DNA of 64,000 nt from Zingiber officinale. Taxonomy: Eukaryota; Streptophyta; Magnoliopsida; Zingiberales; Zingiberaceae. The notes under the pieces are model-generated. The model was not told the DNA's origin and did not search any database. It saw nothing but the letters and a program-made list of their open reading frames with translations. Positions 33,099 through 43,744 of the stretch are shown piece by piece. Position 1 is the stretch's first letter; every line of letters starts with the position of its first letter. The translations under genes were made by a program, and so were the position numbers. The DNA lies in NCBI RefSeq assembly GCF_018446385.1, contig NC_055991.1, positions 95,339,712 through 95,403,711 on the forward strand, in the 5' to 3' direction.

Positions 33099-35290
33099 TC
33101 GCTCGAAAACTCGAGGCCCTCCATCCGATCGATATGCGCCACCAGGGATACTTGCTCAATTGGCTGTTGTATGACGACCGGTGATATTGAACTTGCAAGT
33201 TTGGCTAACTCATCTGCAGCATGATTCTCCGCTCGGGGTATCTTCTGGATAATGACCTCTCTGAAATTGGCCTTGAGCTTTTCGAAGGCTTCAGCGTAAA
33301 GCTTGAGCCGAGTGTTGTTAATCTCAAAAGTGCCCGAGAGTTGCTGAGCGACCAACTGGGAGTCCGAATGGATTGTCACCCGACCGGCTCCTACATGCCG
33401 AGCTACCTGCAAGCCGGCTATGAGGGCTTTGTACTCTGCTTCATTATTTGTGGATCTGTAGTCCAGCCGAACGGATAGGTGCATCCTTTCTTCTTGGGGA
33501 GAGAGTAATAGCACGCCAACCCCGCTCCCGAGCCGAGTGGACGATCCGTCCACAAATATTTTCCACATGGCTTCGGGTTCTGGCTTTTGCACTTCGATGA
33601 CAAAATCTGCCAAGGACTGCGCCTTTATTGCCGAGCGGGGTTGATACTGGATATCAAACTCACTCAACTCCGTTGTCCACTTGATGAGTCGTCCGGACGC
33701 TTCTGGGTTCAGCAGCACTCTTCCCAATGGGATATTCGTCCGGACTATGATGGTATGTGCTAGGAAATAAGGACGAAGTCGTCGAGCGGGGAGGATCAAA
33801 GCAAAAGCCAGCTTCTCGAGCCCAATGTAGCGAGATTCAGCATCTTTTAAAATATGGCTTAAGAAATACACAGGTTCTTCTCCACTTGCCCTCACTAATG
33901 CCGAGCCTACTGCCTGTTCGGTTGAAGATAAATAGATATAGAGCGGCTCACCCATAGCTAGCTTGGCTAGCACGGGCAAAGAATTCAGATATGCCTTCAA
34001 TTTTTCAAACGTCCGATCGCATTCCTCGTCCCAATGGAACTTGGTAGCTTTGCGCAGGATTTTGAAAAAAGGGAAGCTCCGGTCGGCAGTCTTTGAGATG
34101 AATCTGGACAATGCTGTTATCCGACCGGTCAAGCGCTGTACTTCCCTTAGATTTCTTGGGGGGCGCATGTCTTGTAATGCTTTCACTTTGCTGGGATTGG
34201 CCTCGATGCCCCGCTCGGTCACTATATAGCCCAAGAAACGCCCGCCTTTTGCCCCGAACAGACACTTCTGAGGGTTCAGCTTAACTCCATACTTCCGCAG
34301 CGTTCGGAAAGTCTCTTCCATGTCTTTAAAAAGATCATCCGCTCGGATGGACTTTATGAGAATATCATCCACGTACACTTCCAAATTTCGTCCAATTTGC
34401 TCCTTGAACACTCTGTTCATCAGGTGCTGGTAAGTTGCTCCTGCGTTCTTCAATCTGAACGGCATTACATTGTAGCAATAAGTGTCGTCGGCCGTGACGA
34501 ATCTAACCTTTTCTTGATCCTCTCGGGCGAGCGACACTTGATGGTAGCCCTGATAGGCGTCGAGCATGCATATCAATTCGCAGCCAGCTGTGGAGTCCGC
34601 CAGTTGATCGATCCAGGGTAGAGGATAAAAATCCTTTAGGCATGCTTTATTGAGATCCCGGAAATCGATGCAAACTCTCCACTTGTTGCCCGACTTGGAG
34701 ACTAGCACCACGTTCGCCAGCCAGCTCGGGAACTGGACCTCGCGTATGTGGCCGGCCTCCAGGAGCTTCTCAACCTCCGCTCGGATGATGGCATTTTGTT
34801 CAGCGCTGAAGTCCCTCTTCCTTTGCTTCATCGGCAGAGCGTCCGGTCGGACGTGGAGCTCGTGCTGCGCTATACTTGGCGAAATTTCGGACAGCTCATG
34901 CATCGACCAAACGAAGACATCGCAGTTTTTCTGGAGACAATTGATCACTTCCTTTTTCTGGCTTGCCTCCAGATCGGCCGCGATGAAGGTGGTTGCTTCC
35001 TGCCGGGTCGGGTGAATCTGCACTTCCTCTTTTTCTTCATAAACCAAAGAGGGTGGTTTTTCGGTGATGGCGTTCACCTCGATCCGTGGCATTTTCCGGG
35101 CGGAGTTAGCTTCTGCTCGGACCATCTCAACGTAGCATCGCCGAGCCGCCAGCTGGTCTCCTCTTACTTCTCCTACTTTATCCTCCACCGGGAACTTGAT
35201 TTTCTGATGGAAGGTGGAGACGGCCGCTCGGAACTCGCTGAGCGTCGGTCGCCCCAAGATGACATTGTATGCTGAAGGAGAGTCGACCAC
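32880..35290 (-). pseudogene. Tat C reverse transcriptase, RNase H and second RNase H
   Basis: Long open frame. RT includes WRVCIDFRDLNKAC, MLDAYQGYHQV and the catalytic YVDDILIKS. A tether-type RNase H follows, then the extra RNase H specific to Tat: WKIFVDGSSTRLGSG, NNEAEYKALIAGL, IHSDSQLVAQQL, ENHAADELAKL, which keeps all four acidic residues. It is cut upstream by a shift in the protease and downstream by one at the integrase zinc finger. This is the best-preserved stretch of the element. Confidence 0.92.
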
Positions 35291-35372
35291 GACGAAGTTG
35301 GCAGTCCTCGCCCTTCTGAGCGGCTCCTCTCCCAGTGAAATAGCCAGTCGGACCTGTCCGACCGGCAGAACT

Positions 35373-35872
35373 TCATTGTCCGTAAACCCGTAGAGGGGGG
35401 GTTGTCATGGGCAGCAGCTCGGCTCGATCTATTTGCAGTTGGTCGAAGGCCTTCTTGAATATAATATTGACCGAGCTTCCTGTATCGATGAAAACGCGGT
35501 GAATAGTATAGTTAGCTATTACCGCTTTGATGAGGAGAGCGTCGTCATGTGACACTTCGACTCCTTCCAAGTCCCTGGGCCCGAAACTGATTTCGGGACC
35601 GCTCGCCCGTTCTTGGCTACAGCCGATCGCATGGATCTGAAGCTGTCTGACGCTTGCCTTCCTTGCTCTGTTGGAGTCGCCTCCGGTCGGCCCCCCAGCG
35701 ATGATGTTGATTTCGCCTCGGGAAGTGTTGCTTCTATTTTCTTCTTCCCGGGCGGACGGCCTAGGCCGCTCCTTAGATACCCGGGGATTGTCCTTGTGCC
35801 TCTGAGGACGATACCGCTCGGGAGACTACCTTCGATCGGCTTCATGGTGTCGTTGTCGCTTGTCGGATGATG
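35373..35872 (-). pseudogene. Tat C protease region, frameshifted
   Basis: Protease motif VFIDTGSSVNIIF with its active-site Asp lies in the frame read from 35570. The frame breaks at a run of seven G (35395-35401, C on the coding strand), after which the protease continues in the RT frame (35394 down to 35290). Upstream, 35872-35570 needs another frame change to link with the Gly/Arg-rich part behind gag. Confidence 0.82.
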
Positions 35873-35981
35873 GCGATCAACGGTGGCCGCCCCGAGGCAC
35901 GGGGTGGGCGATCAGGGGAAGGCTTCGGCAATCTCTTGTATTATGCGTGTCTGTCCTGTGGAATGAACAAAACATTGGGGT

Positions 35982-37022
35982 TCATACCTTCTTTTTAGGT
36001 TTGGGCCGCTCGGCAGCTACTTCTTGAATGGCGTGGGATCTTGCATGTTGCTGGGGGCGGGCTACTTCAGCTCGCGGTCCTCTGGGCGGCTGATGAGCAA
36101 TGTGCGGCTTCCGCTCGGCAGGGGGTGGACGCTCGGTTGGAGCTTCCTTCCTTCGGGCCGCCTGGGTTTCCCCCACATTGATATATTCATTAGCCCGGTG
36201 TAACATATGATCGTAGTCTCGGGGCGGCTTTCGAATAAGTGAACGGAAGAAGTCACCGTCCACGAGGCCTTGCGTGAAAGCATTCATCATCGTTTCTGAG
36301 GTGGCCGTTGGAATATCCATGGCCACTCGGTTGAATCGTTGGATATAAGCTCTGAGCGGCTCTCTGGGCTCTTGCTTGATGGCAAATAGGCTGACGCTAG
36401 TCTTCTGATAACGCCGACTTCTTGCAAAATGATGGAGGAAGGCCATGCGGAAGTCCTTAAAACTTGTAATGGATCCGTCCGGCAGCCTTCGAAACCACCG
36501 TTGTGCCGATCCCGAGAGAGTGGTAAGGAATACCCGGCACTTTACTCCATCTGTGTATTGATGTAGGGTAGCCGTGTTGTCGAACTTACCCAGATGATCG
36601 TCCGGATCGGTGGTTCTGTTGTATTCACCGATCGCAGGGGGCACATAGTGCTTTGGTAGAGGGTCCTGCAGGATGGCCTCTGAAAATTGCCGGTTGATCC
36701 GCTCGGGGGAGGTGTCCGTTCGGGGGGCCTTGCCTTTTCTGTTGTCTCGCATAGGCGCCTCGTCGGATGAAGATCTTCGATCACGATTAATTGTTGCGGC
36801 TTCAGGAGGCGTATGAAATAGGGCCCGATGAAATGAAACCGTGGCTGGCGGTACTTTCGCTCGGCCTCCCGATGCGGACGTTGCTTGTTGCTCGATCTGC
36901 TCGGCTTGTGCCTTCTGTTTTTGTTCAACAAGCTTAGTCGCTCTTGTCTCGATCAGAGTGTCGAGCTCCTCAGTGGAGAGCATCACCGTATGCGGTCGTC
37001 CAGCTTCGTCCATTTCTTCCAC
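35982..37022 (-). CDS. Tat C gag protein
   Basis: Intact frame of 346 residues, starting MEEMDEAGRPHTVML just downstream of the primer site. The retrotransposon gag domain is recognisable around 125-260 (VFLTTLSGSAQRWFRRLPDG, FLHHFARSRRY, AYIQRFNRVAMDIP, TMMNAFTQGL). A basic, proline-rich tail ends RPKPKKKV. It forms the particle shell in active relatives. The stop at 35982 lies before the protease. The zinc-knuckle region is not evident in this frame and may be in the damaged linker. Confidence 0.85.
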   Translation of the reverse strand: MEEMDEAGRPHTVMLSTEELDTLIETRATKLVEQKQKAQAEQIEQQATSASGGRAKVPPATVSFHRALFHTPPEAATINRDRRSSSDEAPMRDNRKGKAPRTDTSPERINRQFSEAILQDPLPKHYVPPAIGEYNRTTDPDDHLGKFDNTATLHQYTDGVKCRVFLTTLSGSAQRWFRRLPDGSITSFKDFRMAFLHHFARSRRYQKTSVSLFAIKQEPREPLRAYIQRFNRVAMDIPTATSETMMNAFTQGLVDGDFFRSLIRKPPRDYDHMLHRANEYINVGETQAARRKEAPTERPPPAERKPHIAHQPPRGPRAEVARPQQHARSHAIQEVAAERPKPKKKV

Positions 37023-37035
37023 TCGGATGCAGGTA

Positions 37036-37058
37036 CGTTCCCACAGACGGCGCCAAAT
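37036..37058 (-). other. Primer-binding site of Tat C
   Basis: Minus strand TTTGGCGCCGTCTGTGGGAA follows the 5' LTR end. This is the form common in Tat/Athila elements. Confidence 0.85.
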
Positions 37059-37865
37059 TGATCCTGTCTGAACGCTGAATCAACAGACGCTGGGTACGAG
37101 GCGCTCTCCGAAGGGCTGACGTAGACCTCCAACCAGTCGTGTGGACCTCCGGCAAACCTGCAAAGAAGTCGGGCCGGGAAGGGGTTCCCGCCGACGACCC
37201 TCCGACGCTCAAGTCAGGCAAGAGGAAATGCAGAAGTGGCTTCGAATACGGGAGAATGCGTACCTCCGGCGAAGTGTGAGGCTCCTTATATAGAGTTGTG
37301 AAGAGGCTCACGCGCATATACCGAGGTGAATACGTGTCCTCTAACCATACCTCAGTATGAGCTTGTCAGAAAAGCTTACCTGACACCATACTGCTACAGT
37401 CCGCGCACATCTCTGATGGGACAGCGGAACCCTCTGTCGTAAGATCCTGCGTATGGCCTGGTTGTTGAACATACCCGCTATCAGAAGATGTTCCCTTGTC
37501 CTTTTGTCTCTTCTTACCCCATTCCGAGTGTCCGGCCGGTCAACAGTCCCATCACGTCCGGCCAGTCGTATGTGCTAGTCCGCTCAGGAGATTCCCGGTT
37601 GTGTGCTCTGTGGAGACTGTTCGCAGTATTACTACTTTATGCCTTCGGCCGAGCGGGTTACCCGCTTGGCCATACAACCCTGTTCAACATGAGCGTCGGA
37701 ACCCCGACTCCCCTCCGGGGTGTCTTTACTTCCGTTCGGAACGTTCGGCCGGTCGCCCCAATCTTTATTCGCTCAGACAAACCCATGGTTGAACTTTTAC
37801 CTTTCAACCTCCACGTGGCGTTGACTCTGCTTAAAGGGGGGTCCCCCCTCCTTACTACCGGATCA
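37059..37865 (-). repeat. 5' LTR of Tat element C
   Basis: 807 bp, ends TGATCC...GGATCA, TATA box at 37286-37292 (minus). Confidence 0.93.
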
Positions 37866-38029
37866 ATATATATGATCAATATATATATCATGATTTTATA
37901 TTTACTAAAGGACACCGTAAAATATATAAAATTTTCCTTCCATCCCTTCCACTAGCCTTCTCTTTTCCTATCTCAATTTTCAACACAGCCGAAACATATT
38001 TTTATTTAAAAATTATTTTTATAGTTCAG

Positions 38030-39975
38030 ATACCCATGGTCATACCTTATTCCTTCTCTTATAAACACGAAACTATCATGAACCTCCTCCGGTTACCAAA
38101 CCTCCTCCTACAATTTGACAAGATTGTAAAAGAGTAATTAGAGTGAGATATTATTGTAAGGGTTTCAAGAGGTGACTTTAACATACAACAGGGTTCAAAA
38201 ACAATGTTGTTGAAGATCATCCCCATTAAAGGACAAATTTCAAGCCAGAGTGAAATTGGTAGAATAAGACATAAAGATTTAGCGATGTACGTATCAATTT
38301 ACTACTATAAAATTGATTTGTAGTGTAAAAAAAATAGTATATACTTTTATAACAAAAGGTAATTACAGAAATCATATTTATGGTGGCAATGGATGTCTAG
38401 GTAAGAATTATGGAAGAACATCTATAATATGGGCCCTCCATTACTTAATCAGTTTACAAGATACTCCACTGTGATGTTAGATTTCAGTTAGATTTTGCTC
38501 ATGCACGTTCAACTGATATGGTAGGAATCAACATGTTGAGCCTAATATGCGATCATATCAGGCCTACTTTGTTCCTTGATCAAAACTGTAGTTTAATATC
38601 ATATCTAACTTCTCCTCACTCAACCCTTCGTAGTGATTGGGAGTTTACATAAATCCAATTATCTTAGATCCATAAGTGGATTTTGATCAAAACATACTGA
38701 TGGGTCTAGACATATTTGATTACACTCATTTAAAATCTTGTAAGTTTTTGGTGTTGCAAGTACTCAAATGGTTATATCCATTACTATTAAGCTCTCCAAA
38801 GGTGCACCAACGTTATGATAAATTTCACCCATTACATATCCGTCGCCAACAGCGATGGATTTTTTGAAATATCTGTCGCCAGTAGTGACGAAAATATAAT
38901 TTTCCTTCACAATTAGCGATAAATATATTGGTATCCGTCTCTAATGGCTAAACGTCGATACTCTCTTTCGATATTATAGGAATTAGGACTTAGCCACGGA
39001 TATATTGGTCTCACCCTCTCTCTATCCATACCTTCTTCCTTCTTTTATAAACATAAAACCATCATGAACTTCCTCCGGTTACCAAACATCCTCCTACAGT
39101 TTGGTAGAATTACAAAAGAGTAATTAGAGTGGGATATTATCATAAGGATTTCAAGAGATGACTTTAAAGGACAACAACATTCAAGAACAACGTTGTTGAA
39201 GAACATCACCATTGAAGGACAAATTTCAAGCAAGAGTGAAATTGGTAGAAGAAGACAAAGATTTAGCGATATACGTATCAATTTGCTACTATAAAATTGG
39301 TTTGTAGTGTAAAAAAAATAATATACACTTTTATAACAAAAGATGATTACATAAATCATATTTATTGTGTCAATGGATGTCTAGGGAGGAATTATGGAAC
39401 AACACCTACAATATGGGCCCTCCATTACTTAATCAGTTTGCGATGTACTCCACTGTGATGCTAAATTTCAGCTAGATCTTGCTCATGCACGTTCGGCTGA
39501 TATGGTAGGTATCAACACGTTAGGTCTAATATGCGATCATATCACGCACACTTTGTTCCTTAATCAAAACTTTGGTTTGATACCATATCTACTTTCTCCT
39601 CGCTCAACCCTTTGTAGTAATTGGGAGTTTACATAAATCTAATTATCTTAGGTTCATAAGTGGATTTTGATCAAAACACTAATGAACTTAAACATGTTTG
39701 ATTGCACTCATTTAAAGTCTTGTTAGTTTTTAGTGTTGCAAGGAGATAAATGGTTATATCCATTACTATTTAAAGCTCTCCAGAGGTGCTCCAACGTTAT
39801 GATAAATTTCACCCATTATTATCCGTCGCCAACAACGATGGATTTTTTGAAACATTCGTCGCCATTAGCGACGGAAATATAATTTTCCTTCACAATTAGC
39901 GACGAATATATTGGTATCTGTCGCTAATGGCTAAACGTCGATACTCTCTTTCGATATTATAGGAATTAGAATTGC
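38030..39975. repeat. About 985-bp tandem duplication, GCGACGG-rich
   Basis: Copy 1 (about 38030-39010) and copy 2 (about 39015-39975) align with offset 983-986. Shared anchors are CTCCTCCGGTTACCAAAC-like strings (38084, 39070) and AACGTCGATACTCTCTTTCG (38951, 39934). Divergence is visible throughout. The last about 150 bp of each copy, and the sequence on to 40165, are packed with CCGTCGC / GCGACGG / CCGTTGC motifs in both orientations, like the subterminal regions of CACTA-type transposons. No transposase and no clear terminal repeat found. Confidence 0.7.
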
Positions 39976-40165
39976 AACAGAAAATTATATTTCCATCGCT
40001 AATACCTCAATAGGAATTTCGCCCCGTTCGACTAATGGCGACAGATATTTTTATTTCCGTTGCTAAAAGTAGCAACGGATATTAAATATCCATCGCTACA
40101 GTGTCAACGACTAATATCACATTTCGTTGCTATTCCGTCGCAATATGTCTCTAGTAACAGAATAG

Positions 40166-40760
40166 CAACGGAATATGTCTATCACTATTTGGGGCATTAT
40201 TTGTTGTGAGGGACCAACTATAACTTCTCGATTTATCTCCTCATAAATAGTCGTGAGGCTGATCGTATGGGGTTGCTGTGGTGGCGGATTCCACCTTATT
40301 CTACAAAGATATACACTGTAAGTAGTCTCCCGAGGCAGAGTTGAGTTGGTTACTGTGGAGCATAACTTGCTACATGGGCAGGAGTTGATTCTCATCGAAA
40401 GCAGAATGAACAACTCTCCTCCGCAGTGGCCAACTACAGCTTCTTGATTTACCTCCTCACAGATGGTTTTGGGGTCGATTGTGTGGTGCCACTAGGGTGG
40501 TGGATTCCATCTTTTTGCTACAAAGATACACTGTAAGCGTTCTCATAGGGGTGGCGCATATCTTTAGGAAAAAAAATTCCTCCCACCCTCTAGTAACTTA
40601 ACGGTTGGCTATAAGTTGATCCCGTAATTTACCTCTTTCACACAATCTAGAGACGAGCTGTAAGGAGCGTCTGAAATGAGCATAATCACTTTTTACTACA
40701 AGATATATGCTATGAGCCCCTGGGATAATGGTGCAATGATTAGACCCTTCAATGGATAAC
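40166..40760. repeat. Three diverged direct repeats, about 200-230 bp apart
   Basis: Blocks near 40205, 40430 and 40605 share a pattern CAACTAYAR-CTTCTCGATTTAYCTCCTC and later TCTACAAAGATAYACTGTAAG. Strongly diverged, non-coding, origin unknown. Confidence 0.45.
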
Positions 40761-41033
40761 CAAAATATTTAAGGTTTGAGTATGCACACTGCAAGTAATT
40801 TTTTCTCCAGTGAGAAGCGAACATAAGAATGTTGACCATTTGGATGGACTTTCGTGAGTTTTTCTTGATTTATATATTTTGGTGACTGATGATAAATTTT
40901 TATAGAGTCGGACGGGTTATCTCCAAAATTAATTGGTTCGAAAAAGTACCTTATAGGCATTGTAAGGAGCTATAGAAATTCTACAATAGAGATGGTGCAA
41001 GATATACACTACCAGAGCATAGATTATACCATG

Positions 41034-41303
41034 CTATTTGAAAGTACTTTGTGCCGGTGTGGAATCTATCGACGACGACGATCTTGACCTTGATCTAATT
41101 ACTAGCGTGTTTTGTGGATTCTCAGGCGGATCGCCGGTGATTGGGAGCTGATCGAGGGCGGAGACCATGGCCGAAACATCGTGCTTGGCAAGGCTAGGGA
41201 CACAATTGTGGTGATCCCATTCAGCTGCTGCTTCGTTCTCCAAATCCTCCGGTGCCCCATGTTCGGGAGGAAGGGAAGTACTCTTCTCGTACCTTCGATC
41301 CAC
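41034..41303 (-). other. Possible gene fragment, 89 codons (hypothetical)
   Basis: Open minus-strand frame rich in Ser, Arg and acidic residues: MDRRYEKSTSLPPEHGAPED near the start, KHDVSAMVSALDQLP in the middle, a Ser/Arg run near the end. The DVSAMVSAL piece resembles sequence found ahead of the AP2 domain in some ethylene-response factors, but no AP2 domain follows. If real, it is a truncated exon; it could equally be chance. Confidence 0.25.
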
Positions 41304-41546
41304 CTTATAATAATTCCTTGTTCATCTCCTCTTGTGTATAGTGGATGCTTTCAACCAGCTTCATTTGAGGAAGAGTAAGAGATAAGGTGTAGGGTGGGAT
41401 GCCTTTATTGGCTTTGCCCTTTAGGTTTTGTTCAACACAAGATTCTTTTGGCAAAGTAATAAGAGGTGTGTGTGTTTTTTTTTCCAAGTTTTGTATGCAT
41501 GCTCCTATTTAATTTGTTTATAAGGAAGCTTTTATATAATTAGTTA

Positions 41547-41771
41547 GGGGGCGTTTGGTTAAATGATGAGATTCACTATGGGTATGGGTTTGATAGTAAG
41601 ATGGAATGGGAATAGGAATAGAAATGAATCTCATCAAGTTATATGGGTTTGATTGATTCCCATAAATCTAGTAATCATTCCTAAAATATCATTCTCAAAC
41701 CCATAATCCAAATACTATCTTTTACTATCATTCCATTCCCTCATTCTCAAACTCATCAACCAAACACCCCC
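41547..41771. mobile_element. Tourist-like (PIF/Harbinger) MITE, 225 bp
   Basis: Terminal inverted repeats GGGGGCGTTTGGTT and GGGGGTGTTTGGTT. 3-bp TTA duplications on both sides (41544-41546, 41772-41774). Long imperfect palindrome with no coding capacity. Confidence 0.92.
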
Positions 41772-41774
41772 TTA

Positions 41775-43744
41775 GTGTATTAGAAGATTAAATGAGAGCA
41801 ATATCTATTCACTCAGTTGGTTAATATATAGCAGTTTAATCAAAAGATACAATTTGAAACGATTGTTTTAAGATTAGAGTTGTAGACCTGCTAATCTGAT
41901 TCAAGCTCCATAGTGTTTAAGTTTTATTGATAAAATAATCAGGTTAAGTTAAGTCGAATATAAAATAAATTCACTTTCTCTTTGAATGTTGGAAATATCT
42001 CCATTCACCATTCATAAGTCCGAGATCCACATCTATAAATTAAAAGATCCGAATGATCAACCCTACAATCATTTGCTAGAATCGATAGATGTTTAAATCG
42101 TACCATTTTACTTTTAAAAAATATCAAAATGGATGATTGGCTCATTCCATCAGCTCCAGGTTACCCATTATCAATGCGAGGGAGATCGAGTAGGAAAGTC
42201 CAAGTGTTAAATGCATGGACAAATTCTACGACAATCACCTCATTCTCTCTGTTCACTGTTTAATTAAAACATCAATCACCAGTAAGTAGGTTCGTAAACC
42301 TAGTTGACTAGTGACTACGCCGGCTCCGTTAATATTATTAATACACTTTCATTTCTTTTTAAGAAAAAGGAAAACAATGTGCACTTGTTCAGGGAACCGA
42401 CCCAAACCACATGGAATTTCTTTATCCATATCTGAATTATATAAAATATTATATCACCGTTTCATTGAGAGTCTACTATGCCTCTCGATTTACCTATGGT
42501 TGGAAGGAACTTCCGTAAGATCAGACGGTCACTCCCAGCATTCATCATCGTAAATTAAATATCTAATGCTAACTTAAAAAAATAATGGACCACGCGTGCA
42601 GCATTAGTCGACCACGCTTGCTTGATCAGCAGCTGACGTGGCTAAGGGAAACGATCAACGATAAGATCCGGTCATAAAAGTTATCCAAATTATTTAACCA
42701 CAGTGGCAACTTGGTTGACCACTTGCTCAATCAATATGCAACAAGATAAAGTCCTCAAACACATACCTTATTTGAATTTGTCAAATAAAATGACAAAGTT
42801 AGCCGACCAGAGTTAGATAACTATCGCAGCGGATATTGACTGAATCTCTCGGCCAGGTTGGTCGACTGGAATATACAGAGTTCAAGAGACTAAAGTACTA
42901 AAGAAACAACTAATCAGACTCGTACTAAAGAAGACATTAAGTAGAGACTCAAGTACTTTCATCAATGCCATCAATTTTACATTAGAAAAAGCATGTAGAA
43001 TTGCATACTAGAAACAGTTCAACATGCTTCAAATCCAAATCCAACAGAGTTTTTCGCTTTCTCAATATTGAATGCTCAGTTTGATGGTTATAAGAATAAA
43101 GTTATGGTGATACAAAACTAAGATTCCAGTTCTCATATGTCATCTGATTCACAATACAAGCCCATCGATGACTTCGAAAGGTATTGCAAGAAATGCATTA
43201 TGCATATCCAACACAATATCGGGTGTTTGCCCAAAGATAAACATCAAGCCCACTTTACAACAAAATTCATGGTATTAGAATATAGATCTGTATCAAGAAA
43301 GAACACAGGGAGGAACTAGCCCCAACAACAATAAATATAACTCTTCTCATGAATGGACTCTAGGCTGACCATGGAAAAGATGAAAAAAAAATATGGAGAA
43401 GCAAATGTGGAAAAAACCTTCTGCAGCCGCAATGGTAGTCATTTCTCTTAAAATTTCTGTACATTGTTTTTCCTCTTACAGAAAATTCAAAATCTTAAGG
43501 CCTCACACATCCTTTGACAGGTTACTATATCACTGGCTCATTAAATACTCCAAGAAAATTGAAAGCTTCTTGACGCGGTTATGACAGGTGTAAAGGCTCC
43601 CAAAGGCAACCACAACCGACATATTTGCAAAAGAAACTCTGAATCTTATAAAAACAATAGAGAGAAGGAAACAGCATTATGGTTCAAGTTTGCCTCAAAG
43701 TTAGTGCCTCCTTATGCCAGGGGCTTATGTCACAGTGAATCCTT
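41775..43744. other. Intergenic sequence without recognised genes
   Basis: AT-rich; short ORFs at about 42311 and 43137 show no family features. The right end is the 3' side of the Mei2-like gene, where its 3'-UTR must lie. Confidence 0.5.

Larger units (their letters stand above)
27028..37865 (-). mobile_element. Tat-lineage Ty3/gypsy retrotransposon C, complete, 10.8 kb
   Basis: Minus-strand order: 5' LTR (37865-37059), primer site, gag, protease, RT, RNase H, second RNase H, integrase, a 65-bp repeat array, a gene in the opposite orientation, polypurine tract, 3' LTR (27838-27028). LTR ends are TGATCC...GGATCA. The second RNase H after the first, the primer site TTTGGCGCCGTCTGTGGGAA, the 3' tandem array and the antisense ORF are known features of Tat elements such as Grande and Retand. 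Flanking 5-mers are ATATC and ATATA, a probable degraded target duplication. LTRs show 7 mismatches in their first roughly 125 bases, so the insertion is not recent. Confidence 0.93.
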
